From Uloborus plumipes (Eukaryota; Arthropoda; Arachnida; Araneae; Uloboridae): a stretch of DNA of 64,000 nucleotides. The translations under genes and the position numbers were made by a program. This document shows, piece by piece, positions 11,775 to 23,251 of the stretch. Each line of letters starts with the position of its first letter. The first letter of the stretch is position 1. Under the pieces are notes generated by a model that saw only the letters and a list, made by a program, of their open reading frames with translations, was not told the origin of the DNA and searched no databases. The stretch covers positions 1-64,000 of the forward strand of contig JAXGGA010002222.1 of assembly GCA_038373865.1 (NCBI GenBank). The letters are read 5' to 3'.

Positions 11775-11945
11775 GAAGCCTATTAGCTTTTCACACGTAG
11801 AGGACTGCGTGACAGGAGCCCCTTTTCGAACATAGATTTTAAAATACATAATTATGAAGGAAATGGCAAGGTGGGAATCGAACTCACGACCTCTGGTTTA
11901 GAAGGCGCAGCTTCCACCACAGAGCTAGAGAAGCCCTAATTTCGA
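11775..11945 (-). mobile_element. tRNA-derived SINE with Arg(TCT)-like head
   Basis: The minus-strand head reads TAGCTCTGTGGTGGAAGC, then CCTTCTAAACC (loop compatible with a TCT anticodon), then GTGAGTTCGATTCCCACC. The anticodon and T arms are recognisable. The acceptor arms do not pair, so this is a SINE head and not a functional tRNA. The body is degraded. Confidence 0.6.
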
Positions 11946-12039
11946 GAATAAACCAATATGTGCGAGAATACATGAAATCAATTGCTTTTCTAGGTGCACG
12001 TAAATTTGCTTTTTTATAATACTGCTTCTTCGCATTTTT

Positions 12040-12827
12040 ACTTCCTTTTACGTAGTAAAGGAAGTATTGTGATCGCGAAAAAAAAAAAAAAAAATCACTC
12101 AAATTTGAGTCTAAATTTTGATTTTGCTCACCCCCGAATGAATGTTCAGTAGTTTTTTCGACCTGTCAGCACGTGAATATGTACCTACCAACATATAAGC
12201 AGCCGAAAAATCCTTTTCAACCACCCCCGAGTTAATTACGACGAGTTTTCTCGTGACGTCTGTATATGTACGTATGTGCGGATGTATGTGTGTCGCATAA
12301 CTCAAAAACTATATGCCGTAGAAGCTTCTTGCTTGGTATGTAGGCTCTGAGGATGGTCTAGTTGTGCACCTCCCCTTGTGGTTGCATTCGAATGTTCCCA
12401 AGGGGGTTTTTTACCTTTTTTTGGGGTAAATCAATGTTAATTTCAATGCAGACTCAAGTGATATGAATTGGCGCGACCACTTGGCGATATGTCGCCAAGC
12501 TTTTGGTCGCCAAGTGTTTGCCGCCAACTTGGCGACATATCACCACATTGGCGACAAATTTGGCGAAAAAATTATTTTTTGAATTTGGGTTCAACTTGGC
12601 GCTATTGGCGATATTTTGCGAAAAATTCACTGAATGATATTAAAATCAGCAATATTTAGAAAAATAACTATTGTAAAATATTTTTTGCATTGTTTCGTGG
12701 CAGATTAGGGAAGTAAATATTTGAATTGTTACCTTGCTCACTCCAAGCACTTTTTTTAACACTTAAGGCAACTACTAAGAAATTTACACGTAAAAGGAAG
12801 TAGTGTGGGGTCCATACCAGATTTTTT
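12040..12827 (-). mobile_element. Family V element, copy 2
   Basis: This is a near-identical inverted copy of the element at 10525. The hairpin ACTTCCTTTTACGTAGTAAA is at the low-coordinate end and CCATACCAGATTTTTTT at the other. It has the same TTGGCGA-rich centre near 12470-12610. With copy 1 it forms a roughly 780-bp inverted pair separated by about 735 bp of SINEs. Confidence 0.7.
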
Positions 12828-13419
12828 TAACAAGATATTAATTCTTCTTATTGTTCGATGCATCTTTAGTATTTATATCTAGTACTATATTTAGTTCGTT
12901 ATTTCCCTTTATTTCAATTCCATGTTCGACTTAATTCAGAATTAAGAAAAAAAATCAACAAGCCGTTTAACTGGTTCATTATACTGGGTGTTCACCTTGC
13001 AAGACTTTTATTTTCGAAGCCGTTCGTCTAAGATGCATACTTCCAACTGAAAAAACACTCAAAATGAGTAGCAGAGTTAAAATATTAAAAGTCTGAAGTG
13101 AAAAAAATATAAGTAAAACAATATCTAACATTTCACGCGGTTCCAGATCCCATACGCTATATTTAGCGGACAAAAAATCTCCATTGAAAAATAATTCCAA
13201 CACAAAAAATGAAACATATGCGATTGAAACTCGAAGAGCTATTCGAGTTCAACGTTTTAAATTCCCGTGCAGAAAATGAAATTACAAAGTATCACCCATT
13301 CAGCACTTGACCAGTTGTCATTCTACTAAAGTATATCTCTACCCTCCCTCCCAACATGTTATAGTTAGCCAGTGTAATTGGTGTGAGTCTCAAAAAATTT
13401 AATGTTCTTATTGTTTTTT
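12828..13419. other. No gene seen
   Basis: AT-rich sequence between the V and U elements. A 74-codon minus-strand frame at 12979-13203 shows no domain. Confidence 0.5.
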
Positions 13420-14180
13420 ACGTTCTTCTATATCTAATATATAGAAGAAAGTATTGGATTCGTGAAAATTTTCGAATGTCGATTTTTGACGGATTTGCAG
13501 GTTTTGAAGTGCGCTGAGTCCATTTCGATCATTTTTGGAAAATGTCTGTCTGTGTGTCTGTCTGTGTGTGTGTGAGAGTCTGTTGTTGATTCAATTTTTG
13601 TGTCAATATCTCAAACTGGGGTGGAGCAATCGAGCGTTCTTCTTATTTAATGTAACAGCTATATCTCAAGAAGTTCTGAACGAAATCGAACAAAAATTGG
13701 TACTCAAGTAGACGTTAAAGAGTACAAGAGCTGATTCAATTTTTGTGTCAATTGCTTAAAGGGGGGTTGTGCAATCAAAAGTGCTTATTTTGTCATTGCA
13801 CCTGCTGTATCTCGAGAAATATTGCTGCGATTTGAATAAAATTTGGAATAACACTAACCCAATATGGAAGCAAGCATCGATTAAATTTTGGCGCCAATCG
13901 CCCCAGGGGGAGGGTGGGGTGATTTTTGCGCTTAGTCAACAATGCGAAAAATTAATTCATTGAAAAATCGCTTTCACGCTATTTAATTATCAAAACATCT
14001 GAAAACTTTCAATGATTTGAAATTTTTAACTGTTGCCAATTTCTTTTTACTAACAAATAAAATGTTTGCAATTAATCTAAACAAGGCTTTTGCAATGATT
14101 TCCAATTTCTCTCATTGATTCTGCATTTGCAGGGGTATTACGATAATTGGGAAATTGGAGCTGTCTCCAACGGGGTTTGG

Positions 14181-14785
14181 GGTCAAAATGTCGCGGCCGA
14201 AATGTCGCGGGCCAAAATGTCGCGGCAAAAATGTCGCCGAGCCAAAATGTCGCAGGCTAAAATGTCGCGGGCCAAAATGTCGCCGGTCCAAATTGTCGCC
14301 GAGCCAAAATGTCGCGGGCTAAAATGTCGCGGGCCAAAATGTCGCCGGTCCAAAATGTCGCCGAGCCAAAATGTCGCGGGCTAAAATGTCGTGGGCCAAA
14401 ATGTCGCCGGTCCAAAATATCGTCTGCCCAAAATGTCGCGGGCCAAAATGTCGCCGGGCCAGAATGTCGCCGGTCAAAAATGTCGCCGGGCCAAAATGTC
14501 GCCGGGCCAAAATGTCGCCAGTCAAAAATGTCGCCAGTCAAAAATGTCGCCGGGCCAGAATGTCGCCGGTCCAAAATGTCGCCAGTCCAAAATGTCGCCG
14601 GTCAAAAATGTCGCCAGTCCAAAATGTCGCCAGTCCAAAATGTCGCCAGTCCAAAATGTCGCCGGGCCAAAATGTCGCCGGTCAAAAAGGTCGCCGGGCC
14701 AAAATGTCGCCGGTCCAAAATAACGCCGGTCCGAAAGGCTGCCGGTCCAAAATGTTTCCAGTCCAAAATATAGCCGTTCCTAAAT
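14181..14785 (+). repeat. Left terminal minisatellite array
   Basis: By eye about 35 tandem units read AAAATGTCGCCGGTCC (16 bp) or AAAATGTCGCGGGCC (15 bp). Spacers include GAGCC, GGGCT and AGTC. The unit has no stop codon in most frames, which produces several overlapping repetitive frames on both strands. These are not genes. Confidence 0.9.
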
Positions 14786-15049
14786 GACACTAAGTGCATA
14801 GTACAGATTTAATGTTTCCAGCAATTCACAAATTCAATGCAGCTTAATTATGTAGCTCAATTTTACTAATAAGCTTATCACGATATGATAAATACACCTG
14901 TTTAGTAACTTTTTTTAACGTAACAGTTTAGAAAATTAGCTTAATTTATTAACAAAAATGTAACTAAATTGTTTTCTTCTAACGCTTAAATTATTTAAGT
15001 ACCAAAATAATGCCATAGTTTATTCAGGGCTGTACTTAGGGCCCAGGAA

Positions 15050-16045
15050 CGCTAAATTTCTTCCTTTTTAATACGCTTTTATTAGTTTCACATGTGGATT
15101 TGTTTGTTTTTTGTTTGTTTGTTTGTAGGTATGTAACTCTGACAAGGGGACCTTACAGGTTGTCACTCACCGATTTTGATGAGTTTTATATATTATGTAG
15201 AGGGACCCACCCTAAGTATTTCAGCAAAAGGATATTCCGCAATGCGCCTTAGTTTCCGAGATATAATGATCCAAAGTTCAGCTCGAAGTTATTATAGAGG
15301 TACGGTTGAGCAGTGGTCACAACAGCTGCCGTAGCCCAGTGAGCAAGGTCCCCCACTTCGACCGCTGGAGGTCTGGGGATCGAGTCCCGTGACGTATTTT
15401 TTTTTTTTCTTCAATATCGAAAAAAATTCGATGGTTAATGAAAAATCGTTTAATTATTCATTTTTATTTTATTTATTTATTCATTTAGAAAATAATTTTT
15501 TTTTTCAATTTTTAATATTGTTAATTCACGGGACTCGATCCCCAGACCTCCAGCGGTCGGAGTGGGGGACCTTGCTCACTGGGCTACGGCCGCTGTTGTA
15601 CCCACTGCTCAACCGTACCTCTGTAACAACTTCGAGCTGAATTTTGGATCATTATATCTCGGAAGCTAAGGCGCATTGGGGCATATCCTTTTGCTGAAAT
15701 ACTTAGGGTGGGTCCCTCTACATAATATATAAAACTCATCAAAATCGGTGAGTGATAACCTGTAAGGTCCCCTTGTGAGTCAAAGATAAAATTCACGTTC
15801 TTTACAAACGTAAAAGTAATATGTTAAAAACCATTATTATTACTAAAGGCTAAACTATATTGCATGTTGATGTATAATAAGTGCATTTGCCATTAGTTCT
15901 GAGTAGGGCATCAATCGTCCACAAAATGCATATTATAAGCGCAAGTAAACTTAGCGGATATTCAACAGTTTTCAAAATCTTCTTTTGCATTTGATTTACT
16001 CTAAAAGCGTATTTTTTAGTTTTTTTAAAGTATATTTAGGATTAT
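15050..16045 (+). repeat. Dispersed repeat R, copy 1
   Basis: The landmarks are CGCTTTTATTAGTTTCACATG, a GTTT run, GTATGTAACTCTGA...AAGATAAAATTCACG, AAAGGCTAAACTATATTGCA, and a final CTCTAAAAGCGTATTTTTTA. The same order recurs at 44637-45040 and 46465-46913. This copy is interrupted by the palindromic element at 15143-15775. Confidence 0.65.
15143..15775. mobile_element. Palindromic element with tRNA-like arms
   Basis: A 633-bp element has ends CAAGGGGACCTTACAGGTTG and its reverse complement, arms of about 255 bp and an AT-rich loop at about 15400-15525. It is inserted in repeat R at CTCTGA with a 3-bp TGA duplication. Intact R copies read straight through. Each arm includes a tRNA-like segment with A-box-like TAGCCCAGTGAGCAAGG and B-box-like GGGGATCGAGTCCCGTG, pointing toward the loop. 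No transposase is present. Confidence 0.75.
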
Positions 16046-18984
16046 TTCTTTTTTTCACACAAAGAAATTAAACAAATAAATTTGCTGTTAAGGGTTTTTT
16101 TTTCTTTTGCAAAAACGGAATACCGTTTAATCACCGCGTAGCCGGCAATTTTCTTCTAGAACATTTTCTTTAAGAGTTATTTGGGGACGTTTGAAATCAA
16201 ATTAGTTCATGTAATTATTGCTTTCTTTGTAACAACTAAGTGGTGGAAGGGGAGGTGAAATTTCAAGAGAAAAAATGGTATTATATTCAACTCCACATTT
16301 AAATACTGATTGTAACGAAGGTACAGTACTATGTCTGAGCTGATTAACGCCAGAAATGAATAAGCATCTCTACCTTTAAGATTCTTCTACAAACAAAATT
16401 TTGTCTGAATACTTGCATTACTTCTTGATATACATCACTCACAAATAATGAAAAATAAAAAGTTCAATTGCTCTGCTTCCTCGATGATGTGGCGTATCTT
16501 CTGAAGGTTTCCTATGGGCCAATTTTTATTTGATTTCGTCTGAACCTTCTTCAGACATAGTAATCACGCTATGCTGAAAACGTTCCATTACATTCTTGGA
16601 TGTAAAAACTTGGAAGAACTAGCGGCAAAAACCAATCAGCACTGAACCGCATATTCGTTGGTATATGTATGTACCGAATTTCATTCCAATTTACGCAGTA
16701 AGTTTTGTGGTAGAGTCGCCCCCAAAAAAATGGGTCACGCAGATACACACTTACACATTTTCCTTTAAAAAAATAAACGATAAAATTGAATTCAGCACAC
16801 ATCAGAACGTGTAAATTCTGCCAAATTGACAATTTTTCACTGATCCAATACTTTCTTTTACACATTTTATGAAGAAGAAAATAAAAACACCTCTATCATT
16901 TAAATTATATAGACTTGCTTTCGATCATGTAAGAAATTTTAACAAAAACAAATGTCAAACATTGTATATCTGTCTTATTCATTTCACATTTCTTCAACTT
17001 CTTTTTTAACACATAAATTTTCCTTTCGATATCAATTAAACTTGGCTTGAGCTGCTAATCTATTCGTTTTTAAGTTGGTAGATGAGCTAATATTTAGAAA
17101 AATTCCAATTTGAGTCCCAAGCAAATTTTCCCTAGTATTTCAATAACTAGTTAAAAAAATAATTTTCCCCAGAAAGAAGATAAGGTTCTGCTTTCATTTC
17201 ATCTAATAACATCAGAAAAAAAAAATTTTTTTCTTCAGAAAATATTGTTTTTATACATCAAAAATCAGACCGGTAACGTGTCCCCAGTAGCAAAGCTTAG
17301 CATGCAAACAGGTCATGCACACTTTCTAACTTCCCAAAAAAAACCCCTTGCACAAAAAACGATTCTATTTTTACCCCTTTGTTAATATTTTACTTCATTT
17401 TTGTTTTAATCAATTTCTGATTTTCTAGGGAATGCGAAATAAGCGTGTCCCAAGTTCCGCCGTCAGAGTGGTAACAATAACTTCCGATCTATGTTTAGGT
17501 CCCCAAAATCATTTCCTGCATCTATACCACGTGATACTGAGTACCTGGTGGGATGTTTTATCGAATCGTAATTAAAAATTTGCATTTCTGCATCTAAAAT
17601 TGTAGGTAAGATTTTTTAAAGTGATTTTATAAAATGTGTGTCATTTGAGTCATCAGATCGGTAACACGCTCTAAAATGCGCAGTTTTTATTATTTTAAAA
17701 ATTATTTTATATATAAGTATAGTCCTTTATTACAAGTGAAAAAACCACGTGTTTGATTTTGGTTTAGTGCGATCGACTCGGAAATAAAAAAAAAAACTTT
17801 GTCAGTTTGTCAGATCGGTAACAGTCAGAGCGGTAACATTGAAAAACAGCGAATATGTTACAGAACTAACTCACACGTTTCAGAATTATAAAAAGCAAAA
17901 ATCATAGGTTTTAGCCATATATATTGAATATTTTTGTTCTTAAAAAATGAAAAGCAATGAGTTTTAGTACAATTGCTTCATTTGTGGTTTGTATGACCTA
18001 ACAATAGAAGTTAGTAAAATAAGAAAAATTGACACTGCAGAAATTAAGTTAATTAATTTTTTATTTATTTAATTATTTATTTTATTTATTTATTTATTTA
18101 TTTTTTTTTTTTGGTGCTTCAATTTCTCATAACTTCGCTAAATAACTAGATAATAACTAGCATGCTAAATTTGAATTTCTGATCAAGAAATTAAATTTCC
18201 TGCAACTAATTAAAGAAAAGCAAGCAGCAGAGTTGTGTGTTGAAAAAGTTGAAGTTGTGTGTTGTTTCAAAACAAAACAAATGTTTTATTAGCTTGGATT
18301 TGGTAATCTCATAATTTATTTTATCTAAAAACCTTATCGCTCATTTTTATTTCCAAGAAATGCTTTTTTATAATGAAATTTGATTTTTTAGCCTAATATA
18401 TATATTTTAATATAATTATCTTGATTCTATGTTAAAAATGCAAGGAAATGATATCATATTTAGAGATGTTAACGAAAACTGAAAGCATAAACTCAAATAT
18501 GTAGCTCATATTAACATCAGATCTGTAACATTCATCAGATCTGTAACGGCTTAAAAGTGAGTAATCTAAGGAGGGGGTAAATAACTTCCTTGACCTCCCC
18601 CTTTTATTTTCTTGCATTTAGACCCAATTTAGACTTAAAATCCAATATTAGTTTTTTTCTGCAAAAAATTTTTTTTTTCAGAAAACTCCAACTTCAAATT
18701 GGCACTTTTCTAAATATTGGCTCAGATAGCGAGTCACGGTGAAACAAGCTATTGTAAATAAATAACGGACGCTTTTTTGATAACTATTTGTTTCTTGGAA
18801 AACGCTCGAAACGGTTACAAGCCGAAAGGGTAATTTTTTTTTAGTACTTTTCAAAAATTTTAGTCCATTCTATCCTTAACGCACACGTTCATCAACAGCA
18901 ATTAGCAATCTTTTGCTAATTTGGTGTAAAAAAGCCTTTTCATATAATTTAATTTTTGGTACTATCAATGTCGGATCTTCTACA
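16046..18984. other. Interior of foldback-like element, no intact gene
   Basis: AT-rich sequence with no frame over about 100 codons. The 98-codon minus-strand frame at 16569-16865 shows no domain I recognise. An ATTT microsatellite lies at about 18060-18110. The notable content is the repeated CAGATCGGTAACA motif listed separately. Confidence 0.5.
17265..18547 (+). repeat. Cluster of interspersed TCAGATCGGTAACA motifs
   Basis: Seven close matches to TCAGANCGGTAACA lie at about 17265, 17463, 17653, 17810, 17825, 18517 and 18535, all in the same orientation. Two pairs are back to back. The spacing is irregular, so this is not a simple minisatellite. It may be a set of binding sites belonging to the surrounding transposon. 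Confidence 0.7.
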
Positions 18985-19490
18985 TTTTTGTCTGACGACA
19001 TTTGAACTGGCGACATTTTTGCCCGCGACATTTTTGACCGGCGACATTTTGGACACGCGACATTTTTGACCGACGACATTTTGAACACGCGACATTTTTG
19101 ACCGGCGACATTTTGGACACGCGACATTTTTGACGGCGACATTTTGGACAAGCGACATTTTTGACCGGCGACATTTCGGACACACGACATTTTGGACCGG
19201 CGACATTTTGGCCCACGACATTTTGGACCTTCGACATTTTTGCTAGCGACATTTTGGACCGCGACATTTTGGACCGGCGACATTTTGACCAGCGACATTT
19301 TAGACCGCGACATTTTGGCCCGGCGACATTTTGGACCGGCGACATTTTGACCAGCGACATTTTAGACCGCGACATTTTGGCCCGGCGACATTTTGGACCG
19401 GCGACATTTTGACCCGCGACATTTTTTCCCAGCGACATTTTGGCCGCGACATTTTGGCCCGCGACATTTCGGCCGCGACATTTTGGGCGT
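18985..19490 (-). repeat. Right terminal minisatellite array
   Basis: By eye about 30 tandem units read GCGACATTTTGGACCG or GCGACATTTTTGACCG. This is the reverse complement of the array at 14181-14785. The outermost units (GCGACATTTCGGCCGCGACA) mirror the outermost left units most closely, so the ends are best conserved. Confidence 0.9.
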
Positions 19491-19983
19491 ATACCCTCCA
19501 ACGGGGGAGTATTTTTTTTGTAACCGGAATTCATGAGATGGATATAGAAGAAATTTTCGTGGCGGCCACGACAGCAAGTTTATTAACGCATTTCCTTAAA
19601 TATAAGCTGGGGGACCTAGAATTCCGCATAAAAAGGTACATTTTTATACGTTTTTGGACTAAATCTTTTTTTCGCTTCATGACATTTTTTTTCAAAAATA
19701 TTTTGTCTACTGGTTACTAATAGTGTTTAATGGACAGGAAAAATAATTGAAAAAATATCATGTAAAAAATGATTTTTTTGTTAAAAAAAGGAAATATCCT
19801 CCCTAAAAAGGGATGCACGGCACCAGAGGGTACATACCTTTTTACCCATTTTTTTTCTGCCTACGATATAATATTAAAAAAGACATTTTATAAGAAGAAA
19901 TAAAAGCAGCAATTAAAATTAACTGAGCTTTTGTTAATAATTTTAAAAACTAAAATTTTTGTTTTTGAGATTGAACGATGCAA

Positions 19984-21683
19984 TCTCTACTAATAATAAA
20001 GCTGAAGGTGGTTCTGTCTGTCCTTCCTTCTTTCTTTCTGTCTGTCTGTCTGTCTGTTACGCGCGTAGCGCCAAAACCGTTCGGTCGATTTTCACGCCAC
20101 TTGGCACAAAATTAGTTTGTAGCATGTAGTTTTGCACCTCGAAGCGATTTTTCGAACATTCCATTTCGTTCTTTTTCTATTCGAATTCTTAGCGGAAATT
20201 CGATAAAATAGGGAAGAAATATTTCATACACATTTTCAAGTCTTATGTCATTCGAAAGCTTGAAATTTTCCGCACAAAATGAAGTTTTTTCGAAGTTTCT
20301 ACGATCATCAGGAGAGCTGTAATAATTGTTTTTAGAATCCCGAAATTCAAGGCTTACCTTCAGTAAAGCAAGCCAAACGATTCTAAAATGGTTCAGCTCG
20401 ATAATAAAATTTGTTTGAAAAGAAAGATGAAAAGAATTATTTTATCAACGGAAATCAACTTTTCATGTTGTTACCATGGTTACGTGTTCATACCTATTTT
20501 TGTTTCGTTCTTCTTCCAGCGTCGCCAGACGTAGTATTTTTGATACTACGGTAATATTTTTTCGGCCCAAATAAGGAGCGTAGTATTTTTCCGGCAACCC
20601 TGTTTCCAATATACTAATGACTTAATTAAAAGATTTGGCGGATTTTTTTTTTTTTTTTCATTTTCATAGATTTCGCATTTTGGCAACATTGATTTTGGCA
20701 ACGTTTGGAAACAGTATTACTTTGTAATATCTTTTTTAGAGGAGGCGTAGTATTTATTTGTTTCAATTCTCTGGCAACCCTGTCTTTTCCGGGTGAAAAT
20801 GCTTTGGGACATTACTTGGCGCGTTTTTGCGTGTCTCGCGGAAGTGAAAGCTTCGAGAGAAACTACGCAAAATAGCCAGGGTTACCACGCTTGGCGCGCC
20901 TATCGCCCATTTAGCGAGAAAAGGGTACCTAAAGCACAGATTAACCAAATATCGTATGAATTGCGTTATTGCATCGTTCGTTTTGTTTTTAAAGCTAGGA
21001 AATAAAACTTTCTTCTTCTTTTAAACTTTGGTAAGATTTCTGTTGGTTTCTGTGAGCAACAAAATTGTTCTTATTTTCTCTTTTGGCTTATTTTTGTACA
21101 TCTTCCCTTGGGGTTGCATTCGAATGTTCCAAGGGGGTGTTTTACCCCTTTTATGGAGTAAATCAGTGTTCATTTCAATGCAGACAAAAGTGATATGAAT
21201 TGGCCCGACCACTTGGCAATATATCGCCAAGCTTTTGGTCGTCAAGCATTTGCCGCCAATTTGGCGACATATCACCAAGTTGGCGAAAAAAATTGCTTTC
21301 TTTTTATATTTGGACTCAATTTGGCGCTATTGGCGATATTTTGCGAAAAATCCACTGAATGATGTTAAAATCGGCGATATTTAGGAGATTAATCATTTTG
21401 AAACATTTTTTTTTTTGCATTGTTTCGCGGCAAACTAGAGATATAAATGTTTGAACTGTTATCTTGCTCACTCCAAGCACTATTTTAGCACTTAAGGCAT
21501 CTACTAAGAAATTTACACATAAAAATTAAGTAGCGTGGGGTCCATACCAGATTTTTATATCATACTTTGAAGGAATTATAGTTGAATTACAACTAAAATA
21601 GAGCATTTCTTCTGCTATATCAATTATTTTACAAATGAAATTTTTATTTTATACCACGGGCAAAGCCGTGCGGGTACCGCTAG
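19984..21683 (+). mobile_element. Helitron, non-autonomous, 1.7 kb
   Basis: The 5' end is TCTCTACTAATAATAAAGC, preceded by A. The 3' end is CTAG at 21680-21683, followed by T, with a GC-rich hairpin region GGGCAAAGCCGTGCGGG just upstream. TC start, CTRR end, 3' hairpin and insertion between A and T are the defining Helitron features. A CTGT microsatellite and TTACGCGCGTAGCGCCAAAA follow the 5' end. No Rep/helicase frame is seen. It is inserted in the old piggyBac-like MITE and contains part of a V element. Confidence 0.8.
21090..21557 (-). mobile_element. Family V element, truncated copy 3
   Basis: It matches the V copies from CTTGGGGTTGCATTCGAATG through the TTGGCGATAT-rich centre to GGTCCATACCAGATTTTT. 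The hairpin end is missing. It lies wholly within the Helitron, either as a later insertion that was truncated or as captured sequence. Confidence 0.65.
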
Positions 21684-21707
21684 TAATTAATAAAGATCAT
21701 AATAACA

Positions 21708-22187
21708 AGAAGTTCTGTAAAGAACTAAACGAGCCTACTTTCCCGTACATCGACATCGGCATTCTAGCATCTCATCATTATTCTCTTGATTATCTGAGAC
21801 TAAAAATTAAGTCAAACATACCTTTTTAGCACTTAAAGCTGATTTCTAAAAGCAAAATATACCCCTCTCATCAGATGAAATGGACACATAAAAAGTAAAT
21901 AAATGAATAAATAAAGTTGTGTCGCACCTTTTAAAAAATGTAACTGTTACAGTTATTCCGTAGAAAAATTCCTCAATTGTTTTCAAAAAAAAAAAAATAA
22001 ATAAATAAATAAAAGTACAAAGTACATCAAAACACATTTTATCAAAGAAAGAAAAAAAAAAACTCGTCCGTTGATAAAATGTCTCGAATTTCACTTTTAA
22101 TCCGTTGCCAGTTGTTAAATATAAATAAAGAATAAAATGCCCTCGTGAATGAAACATTTTTGTTACAAAAAAAATCGTCTGCCAAAA

Positions 22188-22218
<31 letters not shown>

Positions 22219-23251
22219 ATAAAACAAATGAATAAATAAACAAAAAATCGTCTGCACAGTCAGTCATTTTTTTCTGAGCCTGCATTTCCGCCATGTTTGC
22301 GGAGTCGGAGTCGGAATCAGAGTCCTCACAGAAGATTATTCAGAAAAGTACTTAACAAACATTATTTATCAAAACCATTTTCTTACAAAGTTAGTTTGAA
22401 GGAAATCCGACTTTAAGTTCAGGATCAACATTCAACTTAAATTCCCCGTAGGCGCTAATGTTAAATTTTTTTTCTGAACGGTTCAATATTGAACGAAAAA
22501 TGGTTCAAATCAAAAAGCGAAATATGGGAATGAGCCTCTCCGAGATCTTTCAAACAAAAAAAGTTTATTCCATTCGGACGGTTCACTCAAAAGTTATTAG
22601 GTGGGGAAAGGTTGCTTGAACGGTTCAATGTTGAACGAAAAAATGTTCAAATTGAAAATTTAAATACGGTAATGAAGTATCCTTGCTGAGATCTTCGAAC
22701 AAAAAAAAGTTTATTTAATCGGACTGTTCACTCAAAAGTATTAGGGTGACAGCTTGCTTGAGCGGTTCAATGTTGAACGAAAAATTGTTCAAATCGAAAT
22801 GTAAATACGGGAATGAAGTATCCTTGATAAGATCTTTCGAACAAAAAAAGTTTGTTCAAATCGGACTGTTCACTCAAAAGTTAGCATCGCGGGACCGGTT
22901 GTTTGAACGGTTCAAAGTTGAACCAAAAATTGTTCAAATCGAAAAATCAAATATGGGAATGAGCTGTACTCGCCGAGATCTTTCCAACAAAAAAAAGTTT
23001 GTCCAAATCGGAATGTTCATTCAAAAGTTATTAGGGGGGGGGGGGCAGACAGACCGACCGACAGACCGACACCCAAATTCCCTCTCTCAATACCCTACTT
23101 TCAAATTTTTAATTTTTGATATTCATTTTACCTTTTTATTTTTTTAACTTGTCGATATTTTTTGGACTTGGCGATATTTTTTAGATGCATTAAGCTACTT
23201 TTAATACTTTTTTCGTCTTTCTTTTATTTTTAACGGGAAAGTAGGCTAAAA
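21708..23251 (-). mobile_element. Helentron-like element, family W copy B
   Basis: The low-coordinate end carries the hairpin AGTTCTGTAAAGAACT and the subterminal repeat AGCCTACTTTCCCGT (21732-21746). The inverted partner ACGGGAAAGTAGGCT lies at 23233-23247. Four internal direct repeats of about 145-150 bp are present, as are an AAT microsatellite (about 22187-22212), a G-run plus GACAGACC microsatellite near 23030-23070, and two ACTTGGCGATATTTTTT-type units near 23150-23185. A 133-codon frame across the direct repeats is a by-product. Confidence 0.7.

Larger units (their letters stand above)
14173..19496. mobile_element. Foldback-like element with minisatellite inverted ends
   Basis: This 5324-bp insertion sits in family U. 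TCCAACG (or up to CTCCAACGGGG) is duplicated at 14165-14175 and 19496-19506, and the uninterrupted U copy at about 26135 gives the empty site. The first bases GGGTTTGGGGTCAAAATG are answered on the opposite strand at the right end by GGGTATACGCCCAAAATG. Both ends then run into long arrays of 15-16-bp units built on AAAATGTCGC, in inverted orientation. Such ends are typical of Drosophila FB elements and some Mutator-like elements. The interior has no transposase-length frame, so it is non-autonomous or decayed. Confidence 0.7.
13420..19580 (-). mobile_element. Family U element, copy 1, split by an insertion
   Basis: The parts are 13420-14172 and 19497-19580. By comparison with the unbroken copy at 25289-26229, both parts join across GGAGCTGTCTCCAAC. 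The low-coordinate end is the hairpin CTTCTATATCTAATATATAG, and the other end is GTGGCGGCCACGACAGCAAG. A GTCTGTCTGTGTGTGT microsatellite lies near 13545-13580. There is no coding sequence. The 5.3-kb gap is a later transposon. Confidence 0.7.

Noticed and set aside
11880..11945. A true tRNA-Arg(TCT) gene on the minus strand
   Set aside because: The anticodon and T arms look right, but the acceptor arms do not pair and related SINE bodies adjoin it, so it is a SINE head.
14257..14787. Overlapping repetitive frames of 65-154 codons on both strands
   Set aside because: They are produced by a stop-free minisatellite and appear in most frames at once. There is no sign of coding selection.
16569..16865. 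98-codon minus-strand frame inside the foldback-like element
   Set aside because: No domain was recognised. It does not extend to a transposase-length gene and could be chance in moderately AT-rich DNA.
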